32,006 bases of DNA from the NCBI RefSeq assembly GCF_000286315.1, contig NZ_ALJG01000340.1, positions 1-32,006 on the forward strand, in the 5' to 3' direction. Under the pieces are notes generated by a model. That model saw nothing but the letters and a program-made list of their open reading frames with translations, was not told where the DNA came from and ran no database searches. Positions within the stretch are counted from its first letter, which is position 1, and each line of letters begins with the position of its first letter. A program made the translations under genes and the position numbers. Of the stretch, positions 14,596 through 22,283 are shown one piece after another. Source of the stretch: Paenisporosarcina sp. TG20 (GTDB lineage: Bacteria > Bacillota > Bacilli > Bacillales_A > Planococcaceae).

Positions 14596-15543
14596 CTACC
14601 TTTCGATTATTTCTCGCTTGCCGAGGAAGCTTTCGACGTCTTCTAAGTATGGCAGTCCTTCATTATCTCCACTAACTTGAACAACCATAGCGCCTATCGC
14701 ATTTGCGAATACCAATCGTTCCTCTAACGGCCATTCTTGTAACAATCCATACAAATAACCTGAGTCAAAACCGTCACCCGCTCCTACTGTATCAACCACT
14801 TTTTCTACCTTAACACCCGGAACATGTAGCCATTTCCCATTAACTAAAGCAAATGATCCATTTTGACCATCTTTTATTACAACTTCTCTAAAATTGAAGC
14901 GTCCGATTTGTGCCAAAATTTCTTGTTCATCCTTTGTATCAAATAATAGTTCCAACTCTTCTTTAGAAATTAAGAGATGATCGACATAAGGTAAATACGT
15001 CAAGATAGTATCTCTTGCCTCTTCTTTTGACCACAGTCTTAATCGGATGTTCGGATCAAACGATACCGTAACACTGTTTTCTTTTGCAATTTCTAATGCA
15101 CGTAAAGCAATCGCACGATTTTGTTCTAAAATGGCACAAAATACGCCAGTCATATGTAATACCTTAGCTTGGCAAATATAATTAAACGGTAGTAAATCAG
15201 GGGATAATGTCTCAGTCGGTGAAGGTACACGATAGTAAAACGTACGACCTTCTCCAGATTCCTGTACTTCCTTGAAATTTAAAGAAGTAGCATACCCGTC
15301 CATTAATTGGACTTGTGAAACATCGACACCTTCACCCCGAACTGTATTCACAATATGTCGCCCAAATTCATCTTTCCCTAATCGGCTAATCCAACCTGCA
15401 TTAAGGCCCAGTCTCGCACATCCAAGCATCACGTTTAATTCTGCTCCACCAATCTTTCGCTCAAATGTATTCACAAATCTTAAAGGTCCTTTGGTTCCGG
15501 GATCGAATGTAATCATTCCATCCCCAATCGTTACAACATCCAT
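14596..15543 (-). CDS. kdgK: 2-keto-3-deoxygluconate kinase (PfkB family)
   Basis: It phosphorylates 2-keto-3-deoxygluconate (KDG) with ATP to KDPG, the substrate of the following aldolase. This is a ribokinase-fold protein of about 315 residues: N-terminal TIGDGMITFDPG and GGAELNVMLGCARLG (substrate site), then VSFDPNIRLRLW, and the C-terminal DTVGAGDGFDSGYLYG with anion hole and catalytic Asp. In the family the last motif usually reads DAF rather than DGF. An ATG at 15606 is in frame, but it would overlap the cupin gene. The ATG at 15543 (MDVVTIGD) is 22 nt after that gene and has GGAAG upstream, so I chose it. Confidence 0.9.
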   Translation of the reverse strand: MDVVTIGDGMITFDPGTKGPLRFVNTFERKIGGAELNVMLGCARLGLNAGWISRLGKDEFGRHIVNTVRGEGVDVSQVQLMDGYATSLNFKEVQESGEGRTFYYRVPSPTETLSPDLLPFNYICQAKVLHMTGVFCAILEQNRAIALRALEIAKENSVTVSFDPNIRLRLWSKEEARDTILTYLPYVDHLLISKEELELLFDTKDEQEILAQIGRFNFREVVIKDGQNGSFALVNGKWLHVPGVKVEKVVDTVGAGDGFDSGYLYGLLQEWPLEERLVFANAIGAMVVQVSGDNEGLPYLEDVESFLGKREIIER

Positions 15544-15565
15544 TTTCTCAACTTCTTCCTTGCAA

Positions 15566-15844
15566 CTAATTTTTAAGCAATGATGAACGAATAGGTGTGA
15601 AAACATCTATAATAGTACACGCTTCAATTACCTTGACTTGATGTGGTACATTAGAAGGCATGAAAAGTGCATCCCCTCTTGATAGTACATTCACTTTTCC
15701 GTCCAACGTAAACTCCAATTTCCCTGTTTCAATGTAACTTACTTGTTCTTCAACATGTTGATCTAATTCACCTTGAAAACCTTCAGGCAATTCAACTTTT
15801 ACTAACATAATGGAACCTTCTGCGATTAATATATTTCGTTTCAA
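15566..15844 (-). CDS. kdgF: KdgF-like small cupin protein
   Basis: A single-domain cupin of 92 residues resembling KdgF, which helps linearise unsaturated uronates to 5-keto-4-deoxyuronate. The matching core is MLVKVELPEG, EEQVSYIETGKLEFTLDG, GDALFMPSNVPHQV and DVFTP. It uses a TTG start: AAAGGAG lies 8 nt upstream, and an in-frame ATG 12 codons on (15808) has a weaker site. It is shorter at the N-terminus than usual (about 105-110). The usual H-x-H metal pair reads D28-Q-H30, so the first ligand is changed, while Gln34 and His68 remain. It may therefore be a sensor or a weak enzyme. It lies between the TRAP and kdgK genes, 14 nt after dctM. Confidence 0.75.
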   Translation of the reverse strand: MKRNILIAEGSIMLVKVELPEGFQGELDQHVEEQVSYIETGKLEFTLDGKVNVLSRGDALFMPSNVPHQVKVIEACTIIDVFTPIRSSLLKN

Positions 15845-15858
15845 TGATTTAACTCCTT

Positions 15859-17139
15859 TTATTGTCCAACTAAATTAGGTATCCACAATGAAATAGCTGG
15901 GATGTATGCAACGACCAATAGTACAGCTAGGACAATTATCATATAAGGTACAACGGCCACGACTGAACGTTCAATGCTTAAGTCCCCAATCTTCGCTGCC
16001 AGTAATAAACATAATCCATACGGTGGTGTAATGAGACCAATTGCCAATGTGATAACTACAATTAATCCTAAATGTACTGGGTCCATTCCAAATGCTAATG
16101 AAGATGGCAAAATGATTGGAACAAATAAAATCATGGCTGGAATGGCATCCATAAAAGTACCGATGAATAGGAAGAAGGCAATGACAATTAGAATAAATAG
16201 CCACTCGTTTCCAACATTATTCGTAAAGAATTCTTGAGCGATGGTAGACACCCTAAAAAAGCTCAATAATTCGCCAAGTGCACTCGCTGCTGCCAAAGCA
16301 AAAATAGACAACGAGCTGAGAGCTAACGTTTCCGTCAGGATTTTAGGTAAATCTCCCATTTTAATCGTTTTATAAACGAATACCCCGATAACAAATGTAT
16401 AAAGAGACGCAATAGCTGCCGCTTCCGTTGCAGTAAATAGGCCCGAAATAATACCCCCGATAATAATAACCGGTGTGAACAACGCTGGTAGTGATTGAGA
16501 AAACAACTTAAAGAATGTCTGGAATGATGCTCGCTTCGCCTTCGGATATCCTTTCTTGAGAGCAAGGAAATAGACAAATAGCATCATGCTTACACCAACT
16601 AGTATGCCTGGAATAATTCCTGCTAAGAACAGGGCTCCAACTGAAACATTCGTTAATCCCGCAAAAATAATCATCGGAATACTTGGAGGAATAATGACTC
16701 CAATTGTAGAGGATGCAGCTGTTACAGCAACGGCTGTTTCCGTGTCATATCCTTGTTTTTTCATATTAGGAATTAATATTTTCCCGACACCTGCAGTATC
16801 TGCTTGTGCCGCACCGGAAACACCTGCAAACATCATCGATACGAGAATATTCGCTTGAGCTAATCCACCACGGATATGGCCGACCATTGTCAGCGCTAAA
16901 TCAATCAGCTTTTGAGAGACTTTTCCATGGTTCATTAAATTCGCAGCCAAAATGAAAAGTGGAATTGCGAGCAATACAAAGGAATCAATTCCATTCAACA
17001 TTTTCATAGGTATCGTAACTTCAGGAATATTCGGCACCGACATAATTCCAGTTAGCGCAATAATACCAATAACAAAAGCAATAGGAACACCAATGATCAT
17101 TAATATAAGAAACAATACAACCAACAATATCCCTATCAT
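15859..17139 (-). CDS. dctM: TRAP transporter large permease (DctM family)
   Basis: This is the sodium-coupled transport channel of a tripartite TRAP importer: 426 residues, about 12 membrane helices. Family landmarks include PLFILAANLMNHG, MFAGVSGAAQADTAGVG, SSTIGVIIPPSIPMI and LAIGLITPPYGLCLL. It overlaps the dctQ stop by four bases (ATGA), a sign of coupled translation. It sits between dctQ and the KDG enzymes, so a sugar acid such as KDG, glucuronate or galacturonate is the likely substrate (inference from operon). Confidence 0.92.
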   Translation of the reverse strand: MIGILLVVLFLILMIIGVPIAFVIGIIALTGIMSVPNIPEVTIPMKMLNGIDSFVLLAIPLFILAANLMNHGKVSQKLIDLALTMVGHIRGGLAQANILVSMMFAGVSGAAQADTAGVGKILIPNMKKQGYDTETAVAVTAASSTIGVIIPPSIPMIIFAGLTNVSVGALFLAGIIPGILVGVSMMLFVYFLALKKGYPKAKRASFQTFFKLFSQSLPALFTPVIIIGGIISGLFTATEAAAIASLYTFVIGVFVYKTIKMGDLPKILTETLALSSLSIFALAAASALGELLSFFRVSTIAQEFFTNNVGNEWLFILIVIAFFLFIGTFMDAIPAMILFVPIILPSSLAFGMDPVHLGLIVVITLAIGLITPPYGLCLLLAAKIGDLSIERSVVAVVPYMIIVLAVLLVVAYIPAISLWIPNLVGQ

Positions 17140-17609
17140 GAAGTTACCTTCTCTCTAAGCAAGCCCAGGTTTTTCAAGATGTGACTAATGGAATATATCG
17201 CCATTGTCACACCCATCACAGGAATCGAAAGCCAAATGTAGCCCATTTTGAAACTCGGGAAAGCTAACCAGTTATAGTCCCAGAATGTCGTCACTGCTTG
17301 GAAGCCGTACACTGCCAGACTTAAAGCAAACAACAACACGATTGCATCAATGAAGACCATTAACATTGCACGTTTTTTCCTTTCAAGTTTGCGTGAGAAA
17401 TAGTCAAAACTAAAATGTTCTTTTCTGTTGACCATAACTGACGCTCCCATAAATATTGCCCAGATGAAGGAATAATTTGCTACCTCTTCAGTCCATATCA
17501 CGGAAATACCTAAATAACGTGTTGCGATTTGAATTAAAATCGTGATAAAAAACAGACTTAAGAAAAGCACACCGACTGTCATTTGTATTTTTTCAAGAAT
17601 CCTAACCAT
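17136..17609 (-). CDS. dctQ: TRAP transporter small permease (DctQ family)
   Basis: This four-helix membrane subunit of the same importer has 157 residues and carries the family motif WTEEVANYSFIWAIFMGASV with the conserved acidic pair. The next basic stretch is NRKEHFSFDYFSRKL. An in-frame GTG at 17618 would overlap the ribosome site; the ATG at 17609 has AGGAG 8 nt upstream and is preferred. It lies 24 nt after dctP and overlaps dctM. Confidence 0.9.
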   Translation of the reverse strand: MVRILEKIQMTVGVLFLSLFFITILIQIATRYLGISVIWTEEVANYSFIWAIFMGASVMVNRKEHFSFDYFSRKLERKKRAMLMVFIDAIVLLFALSLAVYGFQAVTTFWDYNWLAFPSFKMGYIWLSIPVMGVTMAIYSISHILKNLGLLREKVTS

Positions 17610-17633
17610 ACTGTTCACTCCTAAAGTTAACGA

Positions 17634-18659
17634 TTAATTACGCAGTCCATTAATTTCCCCTAAGATTTCTTCTGCACCAATATCTTTTGCTAATTTATCT
17701 TGAATAGGAGTCGCTAGTTTTTTGAATTCAGTCGTGTCGATTTCATTTACAACTGCACCTTCATCAATGGCTTTTTGTTTATATTCTTCTTCTTGTGCAT
17801 AAAGAGCTTTACGCTCAGCTTCTACAGATGCTGTAGCTGCTTCCAACAACGCCTCTTTTTGCTCGTCAGACATTGCATCAAATTTCTTACCATTAACAAG
17901 CATTAAGCGAGTCGTAAAATCATGAGCCGTTTCTGAAATAAACTTACCATTTTTCGTTTTATGATGATTTTGCTGTACAAAGTATGGATATGCGTTCTCT
18001 GATGAATCAACAACATTTTGTTGAAGTGCCTGGTAAAGCTCACCCCATGCAACAGATGCTGGGACTGCTCCTGCTTGTGTCCAGTAATCTGACACGACAC
18101 CAGACGTTTGTGTACGGATAGATACTCCTTTCAAATCATCCATCGATTCAATTGGTTTTTTTCCGTAGTAATGACGTACACCCGCTGACCAATAACCAAC
18201 TAATTTAAAATCATTGTTAGATTTTTCGTTAATCAAGTCGGCAATTTGTTCTCCGACTTCACCATCTACAACTTTTTCCCAGTGCTCATAGCTTTCAAAT
18301 AGATAAGGTAGTGCTAATAGATCAACTTCTTTTACACCCGTTTGTGTCATAAATCCTGGTGACACGACAATGACATCAACTGCACCTAGTTTTAGCTTTT
18401 CAACAAGCTCAGACTCTTCTGTACCAAGCGTACCTGCATGAACTTCTACTTCGATATTTACGTTCGAGTCTTCAAGAACTTCTTCAAACTTTTGTAATCC
18501 CGTTTGGTAAGGATTATCCGGTGAAGTTTGGTTATGAGCAGCAAGAATTTTTAAGCTTTCCCCTTTACTTGAACCTTCTGTTTTGCTATCTCCACAACCG
18601 GCAAGAATTGCAGATAACCCCATTGTTATTGCTGCTGCTACAAAAATTGATTTTTTCAT
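17634..18659 (-). CDS. dctP: TRAP transporter substrate-binding lipoprotein (DctP family)
   Basis: This is the extracellular receptor of the TRAP importer, 341 residues. The signal peptide ends in LAGC (Cys at about 22), so it is lipid-anchored, as usual in Gram-positives. DctP landmarks include GVRHYYGKKPIESMDDLKG and SIRTQTSGVVSDYWTQAGA, with the Arg that commonly binds the ligand carboxylate, then VPASVAWGELYQALQQNVVD and ENAYPYFV. A sugar-acid ligand is expected from the KDG enzymes downstream. It starts 17 nt after hxlB with AGGGG upstream. Confidence 0.9.
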   Translation of the reverse strand: MKKSIFVAAAITMGLSAILAGCGDSKTEGSSKGESLKILAAHNQTSPDNPYQTGLQKFEEVLEDSNVNIEVEVHAGTLGTEESELVEKLKLGAVDVIVVSPGFMTQTGVKEVDLLALPYLFESYEHWEKVVDGEVGEQIADLINEKSNNDFKLVGYWSAGVRHYYGKKPIESMDDLKGVSIRTQTSGVVSDYWTQAGAVPASVAWGELYQALQQNVVDSSENAYPYFVQQNHHKTKNGKFISETAHDFTTRLMLVNGKKFDAMSDEQKEALLEAATASVEAERKALYAQEEEYKQKAIDEGAVVNEIDTTEFKKLATPIQDKLAKDIGAEEILGEINGLRN

Positions 18660-18676
18660 TTTCCATTTCCCCTTTG

Positions 18677-19234
18677 CTATTCCATATTTGTGTGTTTATT
18701 TTTCATTTCTTCAAATGACATAGAATCAGACGCCTTTTCCAATGTGTAGATAATAATACTATCCAGTAGAAGATGAACTGATTGATCAAACTGATTACCC
18801 AGCGGTTGAATCGTATCTGGTTCAATACTCCTTCGATACTTTGTTGCAGCGGGTACATGTAGAACACTTTGACAATCTTTAATAACCTCTTCTTCACGGT
18901 TCGTCGTGACGAGTGCAAGAACGGCCTCTTTTTTCTTTACGGTTTCTATTAAGCTCGTAATCATGACTGATGAACCTGAACCAGATATAACGACAAGCAA
19001 ATCATCTTTCTGAATGCTTGGTGTTGTGGTCTCCCCAACGACATAAACCGAAAACCCTCCGTGCATCAATCGCATGGCGAATGCTTTTCCCATTAGACCC
19101 GACCGACCTTCACCGAAAACAAAGATGTTTTTTGCCTGGATAAGTAACTCAGATAGCTCAATTGCTTCCGTTTCATTTACATTAGCCAACACGGTTTTGA
19201 TTTCTTGTGTAATCGTTTCCAGTATGGTCCTCAA
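18677..19234 (-). CDS. hxlB: 6-phospho-3-hexuloisomerase (SIS domain)
   Basis: It interconverts D-arabino-3-hexulose 6-phosphate and fructose 6-phosphate, the second step of the ribulose monophosphate formaldehyde pathway. The protein has 185 residues with one SIS domain. FVFGEGRSGLMGKAFAMRL, GFSVYVVGETTTPSI, VISGSGSSVMI and IQPLGNQFDQSVHLLLD closely follow known PHI enzymes. The start is TTG at 19234, overlapping the hxlA stop as TTGA, with GAGGGGGTG upstream; no ATG is available before the core. Tight coupling to hxlA supports the joint role. Another sugar-phosphate isomerase role cannot be ruled out in this operon. Confidence 0.88.
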   Translation of the reverse strand: MRTILETITQEIKTVLANVNETEAIELSELLIQAKNIFVFGEGRSGLMGKAFAMRLMHGGFSVYVVGETTTPSIQKDDLLVVISGSGSSVMITSLIETVKKKEAVLALVTTNREEEVIKDCQSVLHVPAATKYRRSIEPDTIQPLGNQFDQSVHLLLDSIIIYTLEKASDSMSFEEMKNKHTNME

Positions 19235-19860
19235 AACTGTTTCACCCCCTCTTGTATTTCTTTTGCTGCTACAGCTGGATTCTCATGATCTGTGATAGCG
19301 CTTCCAACAATCACTACTGAAGGTTGTTGTTTCATGAGTAATGGCAAAAGGTTTAGATTAATTCCGCCAGATACGACGAGTTGGAGATTCGAAATATGAT
19401 TTGTTAATTGAAAATGTTGTGCGCCCCATGCCACATCTTTTTGCAAGTCAATTCCGATATGAATATTAAACATTCGTACCCCAAGACGATGGAGCTCTTC
19501 GACCCTTGCATAATCTGTCACTCCAAGTAAATCAACCATCAACTGTTGACCATATTGATTTGCGACAATTAGCATATCTTCGATAGTTTGATTGTTAGCA
19601 AAAGCCATGACGGTCGTAATATGTGCACCTGCTTCAAAAGCTTGTTTTGCTTCATGCTTACCGGCATCACAGGTCTTCATATCAGCAACAATCTTTTTAT
19701 TTGGAAAGCGTTCGCTCATTTCACGGACTATTGACATCCCGTATTCTTTAATAACACCCGTTCCTACTTCAATAAAGTCGATGTAAGCCTCAGTCTGCTC
19801 GACTATTTCAACACACTTTTTCTTTGTAAGACGGTCAAGCGCCAACTGAATTTTCGTCAT
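19231..19860 (-). CDS. hxlA: 3-hexulose-6-phosphate synthase (HPS/KGPDC superfamily)
   Basis: It is a metal-dependent TIM-barrel enzyme that joins formaldehyde to ribulose 5-phosphate, or the reverse. Residues by the chosen start: Asp9 (LALD), Glu31 (FIEVGT), the D-x-K-xx-D motif at 60-65 (ADMKTCDAG), His134 (NIHIGID) and the phosphate loop (SGGIN, VIVGSAITD). The sister family, 3-keto-L-gulonate-6-phosphate decarboxylase (UlaD), has an Arg three residues after the His; here that residue is Ile, and a D-x-Q follows as in HPS, so HPS is preferred. The ATG at 19860 has AGAGGGG 7 nt upstream; the in-frame codon at 19881 would overlap kdgR. It lies 14 nt after kdgR. Confidence 0.87.
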   Translation of the reverse strand: MTKIQLALDRLTKKKCVEIVEQTEAYIDFIEVGTGVIKEYGMSIVREMSERFPNKKIVADMKTCDAGKHEAKQAFEAGAHITTVMAFANNQTIEDMLIVANQYGQQLMVDLLGVTDYARVEELHRLGVRMFNIHIGIDLQKDVAWGAQHFQLTNHISNLQLVVSGGINLNLLPLLMKQQPSVVIVGSAITDHENPAVAAKEIQEGVKQF

Positions 19861-19874
19861 ATACGATCCCCTCT

Positions 19875-20873
19875 CTAGCAAGAAGCTCTTTGAATTAACA
19901 CCGGTTGAAATAAGTAAATATGTTCTTTTTCTTCTTCAAAGTTCCCTTTTATTTTTCCAAGTAACAGTTCAGCTGCTTTTTTTCCCATTTCAAAAGCAGG
20001 CTGTGCAACGACAGTTAATGCCGGATTGTATAAATTCCCAAATGAAACATCATCTATGCTAATTAGTGCCAAGTCTTTCGGAATCTCAATATGATGTTCT
20101 TTCACGTAGTTCAAGATTTCCAGTAGTGCTAAATCATTGCCTGCAATAATTGCATCAACTGGCTTGTTAGCAAGTAACTCACCAAGACTTGACTTTAATT
20201 GACCAAGATCCCTACTGACAATATATCCTTCATCTATCGGTAATTGATGAAGAGCGGTAAGTTCCTTGAATACCCTAACACGTTCCTGTCTTGGGTAGAC
20301 TCGGTGAAGAGCATTTGTCATTAGGGCGATTTTTTTATAGCCCTTCTTCACCAAATGTTCTACAGCCATTTTGACGGCCTGTTCATTATCAAGAAGAACT
20401 GAGGAAATCGGGAGATTAGGAATCTTACGGTCAAGAAATACTACCGGATAATTCGTTTTCACCATTTCTTCATAGAGTTCAAGATTTTCTCCTGTTGGAA
20501 AAACGATTAAGCCATCTACTTGTTTATCTCGCAACATCTGAATATAGCGTTCTTCTTTTTCAGGATTATCGTCGGCATTACAAACAATAACGTGAAAATC
20601 TAAAGAGTTACAATAATCCTCAATTGAGCGGATGACTTTCGTTGAAAACGTATGTAAGATATTCGATACAATCACACCAATCGTAAAAGTGGACTTTTGT
20701 TTTAAGCTACGGGCCACACTATTTGGACGATAGTTCAGTTCTTTAATTGCCTCTTCAATACGGATTTTCGTACTCTCTGACATAAACTTATATCGTTTAT
20801 TTACATATTGCGAAATAGTACTCTTGGATACTCCAGCATAGGTAGCAACATCAGCCATCGTTACTTTATTCAT
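19875..20873 (-). CDS. kdgR: LacI-family repressor, KdgR-like
   Basis: This is a transcription repressor of 332 residues. The helix-turn-helix (about 5-25, MADVATYAGVSKSTISQYVN) is followed by the hinge NYRPNSVARSLK and a periplasmic-binding-type effector domain (TIGVIVSNILHTFSTKVIRSIEDY minus its end; DGLIVFPTGEN; AIIAGNDLALLEILNY; ISIDDVSF). It is similar in layout to B. subtilis KdgR, whose gene likewise heads a kdgRKAT operon. It is first in the operon here, so it should repress itself and all genes down to kdgA until an intermediate such as KDG binds. AGGGGG precedes the ATG. The promoter and operator repeats lie just upstream. Confidence 0.88.
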   Translation of the reverse strand: MNKVTMADVATYAGVSKSTISQYVNKRYKFMSESTKIRIEEAIKELNYRPNSVARSLKQKSTFTIGVIVSNILHTFSTKVIRSIEDYCNSLDFHVIVCNADDNPEKEERYIQMLRDKQVDGLIVFPTGENLELYEEMVKTNYPVVFLDRKIPNLPISSVLLDNEQAVKMAVEHLVKKGYKKIALMTNALHRVYPRQERVRVFKELTALHQLPIDEGYIVSRDLGQLKSSLGELLANKPVDAIIAGNDLALLEILNYVKEHHIEIPKDLALISIDDVSFGNLYNPALTVVAQPAFEMGKKAAELLLGKIKGNFEEEKEHIYLFQPVLIQRASC

Positions 20874-20893
20874 TTTTTTACCCCCTGCGGAAT

Positions 20894-20928
20894 TTTAGTA
20901 AATCGGTTTAGTAAATCGGTTTAGTAAA
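20894..20928 (-). promoter_or_regulatory. Operator repeats before kdgR (13-bp period)
   Basis: The 13-bp unit TTTAGTAAATCGG occurs twice and two thirds in perfect tandem (20894-20906, 20907-20919, 20920-20928). Two adjacent units around each central CG form an imperfect palindrome (9 of 11 positions) of LacI-operator type. They lie directly downstream of the -10 box, over the transcript start, where a repressor would block initiation. KdgR is the obvious candidate. Confidence 0.65.
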
Positions 20929-20957
20929 AGTATAAATGAAAACGATTTCAATATCAA
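20929..20957 (-). promoter_or_regulatory. Sigma-A-type promoter of the kdgR-hxlAB-dctPQM-kdgFKA operon
   Basis: On the minus strand TTGATA (20957-20952) and TATACT (20934-20929) are exactly 17 nt apart. The spacer contains a cre site and the start region contains the 13-bp operator repeats. One promoter appears to serve all nine genes; I see no internal terminator. Confidence 0.8.
20937..20950. promoter_or_regulatory. cre site inside the kdg promoter
   Basis: TGAAAACGATTTCA matches the cre consensus TGWNANCGNTNWCA at every position and sits between the -35 and -10 boxes, so CcpA would compete directly with RNA polymerase. The operon should be off while preferred sugars are present. Confidence 0.85.
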
Positions 20958-21669
20958 TACTAAATTTTCTTGTAATTGAAATTTTTTTATTGAGATTCAT
21001 TTAAACAGTATCAATTCTCCATCGTTAAATTAGTTTTAAGTTTTTTACTATTTTTCATCAAGTCCGATGCAAGGAATTCTCGCGGAACAAATGAAAAAGT
21101 AGTTGCTAATGCATCGATCAGGGTTGCCGGGTCGCTATAGACCGTACACCCACTGCATCATAACCAAGAGATTACTAAATTTAAGAATCTATAGAATTAG
21201 TATTACTGCAACCACTTGGTTTCCAGCTCCATACTAATAGCAATTAAACTTTAATCTCCCTAGCAGTCTAAAACGTTCTAAACCTTGTAAAAGTAGTTTT
21301 CGCAGCTAAAGTTATCGTCACTGCATTAATCACTTTACAAACAGGAGCGCAGCGAAAACCAGAACAATTGAATTCCTTACATTTTGTGTTTCGAGGTGTT
21401 TTCCGCAATGGAAGGTGTTACTCTTTAAAATAGAGAGAAGATTTAACTCAGTTTCGCTTCTTTCTTCAACTCTTCATCGTGCGTTGTCATTTCCCACCAG
21501 ACATTGAAAGTCTTATAATGAAGGAAGTTAATGAAAAATTGACGTATTATAAAAATACATGTCGCGGAGAGCCCTGCTTCTGTACTAAACAATTTTTCCG
21601 TAACGAATCTGTTTAAAGGGTTGGTATTATTGCAACCAAAGATAAAGTACGAGAGAATAGATAATATTA
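20958..21669. other. Divergent intergenic region between kdgR and the psp operon
   Basis: About 700 bp without a credible gene on either strand. It contains copy 3 of the dispersed repeat (21113-21165). The rest shows no clear promoter, RNA or terminator to me. Confidence 0.5.
21113..21165 (+). repeat. Dispersed 53-bp repeat, copy 3
   Basis: Same length as copy 1 and aligned without gaps (38 of 53 identical by my count); its last 18 bases (ACCCACTGCATCATAACC) are identical to copy 2. It lies between the divergent kdg and psp operons. Confidence 0.6.
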
Positions 21670-21694
21670 GAAACTTTTTCGTTTCTCAATCGTA
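21670..21694 (+). promoter_or_regulatory. Sigma-W (ECF) type promoter of the psp operon
   Basis: GAAAC (21670-21674), 16 nt, CGTA (21691-21694) is an exact match to the Bacillus sigma-W pattern, including the T-rich start of the spacer. The transcript would begin near 21701, about 43 nt before the first start codon. In B. subtilis sigma-W drives the pspA operon in response to envelope stress, so the gene context agrees. Confidence 0.82.
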
Positions 21695-21743
21695 TAACTA
21701 ATTGTAGTAGACAGAATGTGTGGAAAAAGGAAGTGATGACTTA

Positions 21744-22256
21744 ATGAGTTTTCTTAGTAAATTGTTTGGCAGTAAGGAACCGCAAAGACCTGATGTTAAA
21801 GAACGCAACGTGATGAATTTAAAAACGGGAGACTTCATCACCTATGATCTTGAAGATTTCGAGGTTGTGGGAAAGCTTTCATACAATGACCACGGCTTTA
21901 AGTGGTATGCATACCAGCTACAAGGAAATAACAAAGTGATTTGGTTAAGTGTAGAGATGGATGATGAATTAGAACTTGGTATATATGTGAAGTCAACATT
22001 AAAACTACAAGAACCAATTCCTAAAAAAATTGAGCTGGATGGTGTCACGTATTTCCAAGATGAATATGGTACTGCTCTAGTTACAGGTGAAGGCCGTAGT
22101 CAAAATGTTGATGGTGTTCAGTGTCGATACTTCTCTTACTATGATGAAGAAGATGAAAAAGCCCTATCATTAGAAATTTGGGGTAATGAAATCGAAGCAA
22201 GTACTGGGTATGACATTGAAGAATATGAAATTAAGATTATTGCTGGAAGTCATTAA
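21744..22256 (+). CDS. DUF4178 domain protein
   Basis: A soluble acidic protein of 170 residues with an all-beta look. A DUF4178 domain (about 25-165) shows LKTGDFITYDLEDFEVVGKL, a KWYAYQLQGNNKVIWLSVE stretch and IEIWGNEIEAS-type ending (SLEIWGNEIEASTGYDIEEYE). Function is unknown; the domain is repeatedly found next to PspA, DUF350 and polyamine-synthase genes. An in-frame GTG at 21720 exists, but the ATG at 21744 (MSFLSKLFG) has AAGGAAGTGA upstream and a family-like N-terminus. It is the first gene after the sigma-W promoter, 27 nt before pspA. Confidence 0.85.
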   Translation: MSFLSKLFGSKEPQRPDVKERNVMNLKTGDFITYDLEDFEVVGKLSYNDHGFKWYAYQLQGNNKVIWLSVEMDDELELGIYVKSTLKLQEPIPKKIELDGVTYFQDEYGTALVTGEGRSQNVDGVQCRYFSYYDEEDEKALSLEIWGNEIEASTGYDIEEYEIKIIAGSH

Positions 22257-22283
22257 AACAGAAAACTATTAGGAGGAAAACAG

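Noticed and set aside
19231-19860. hxlA as 3-keto-L-gulonate-6-phosphate decarboxylase (UlaD-like)
   Set aside because: The Arg that follows the active-site His in that family is Ile here, and the next gene is a PHI-type isomerase rather than UlaE/UlaF-type enzymes.
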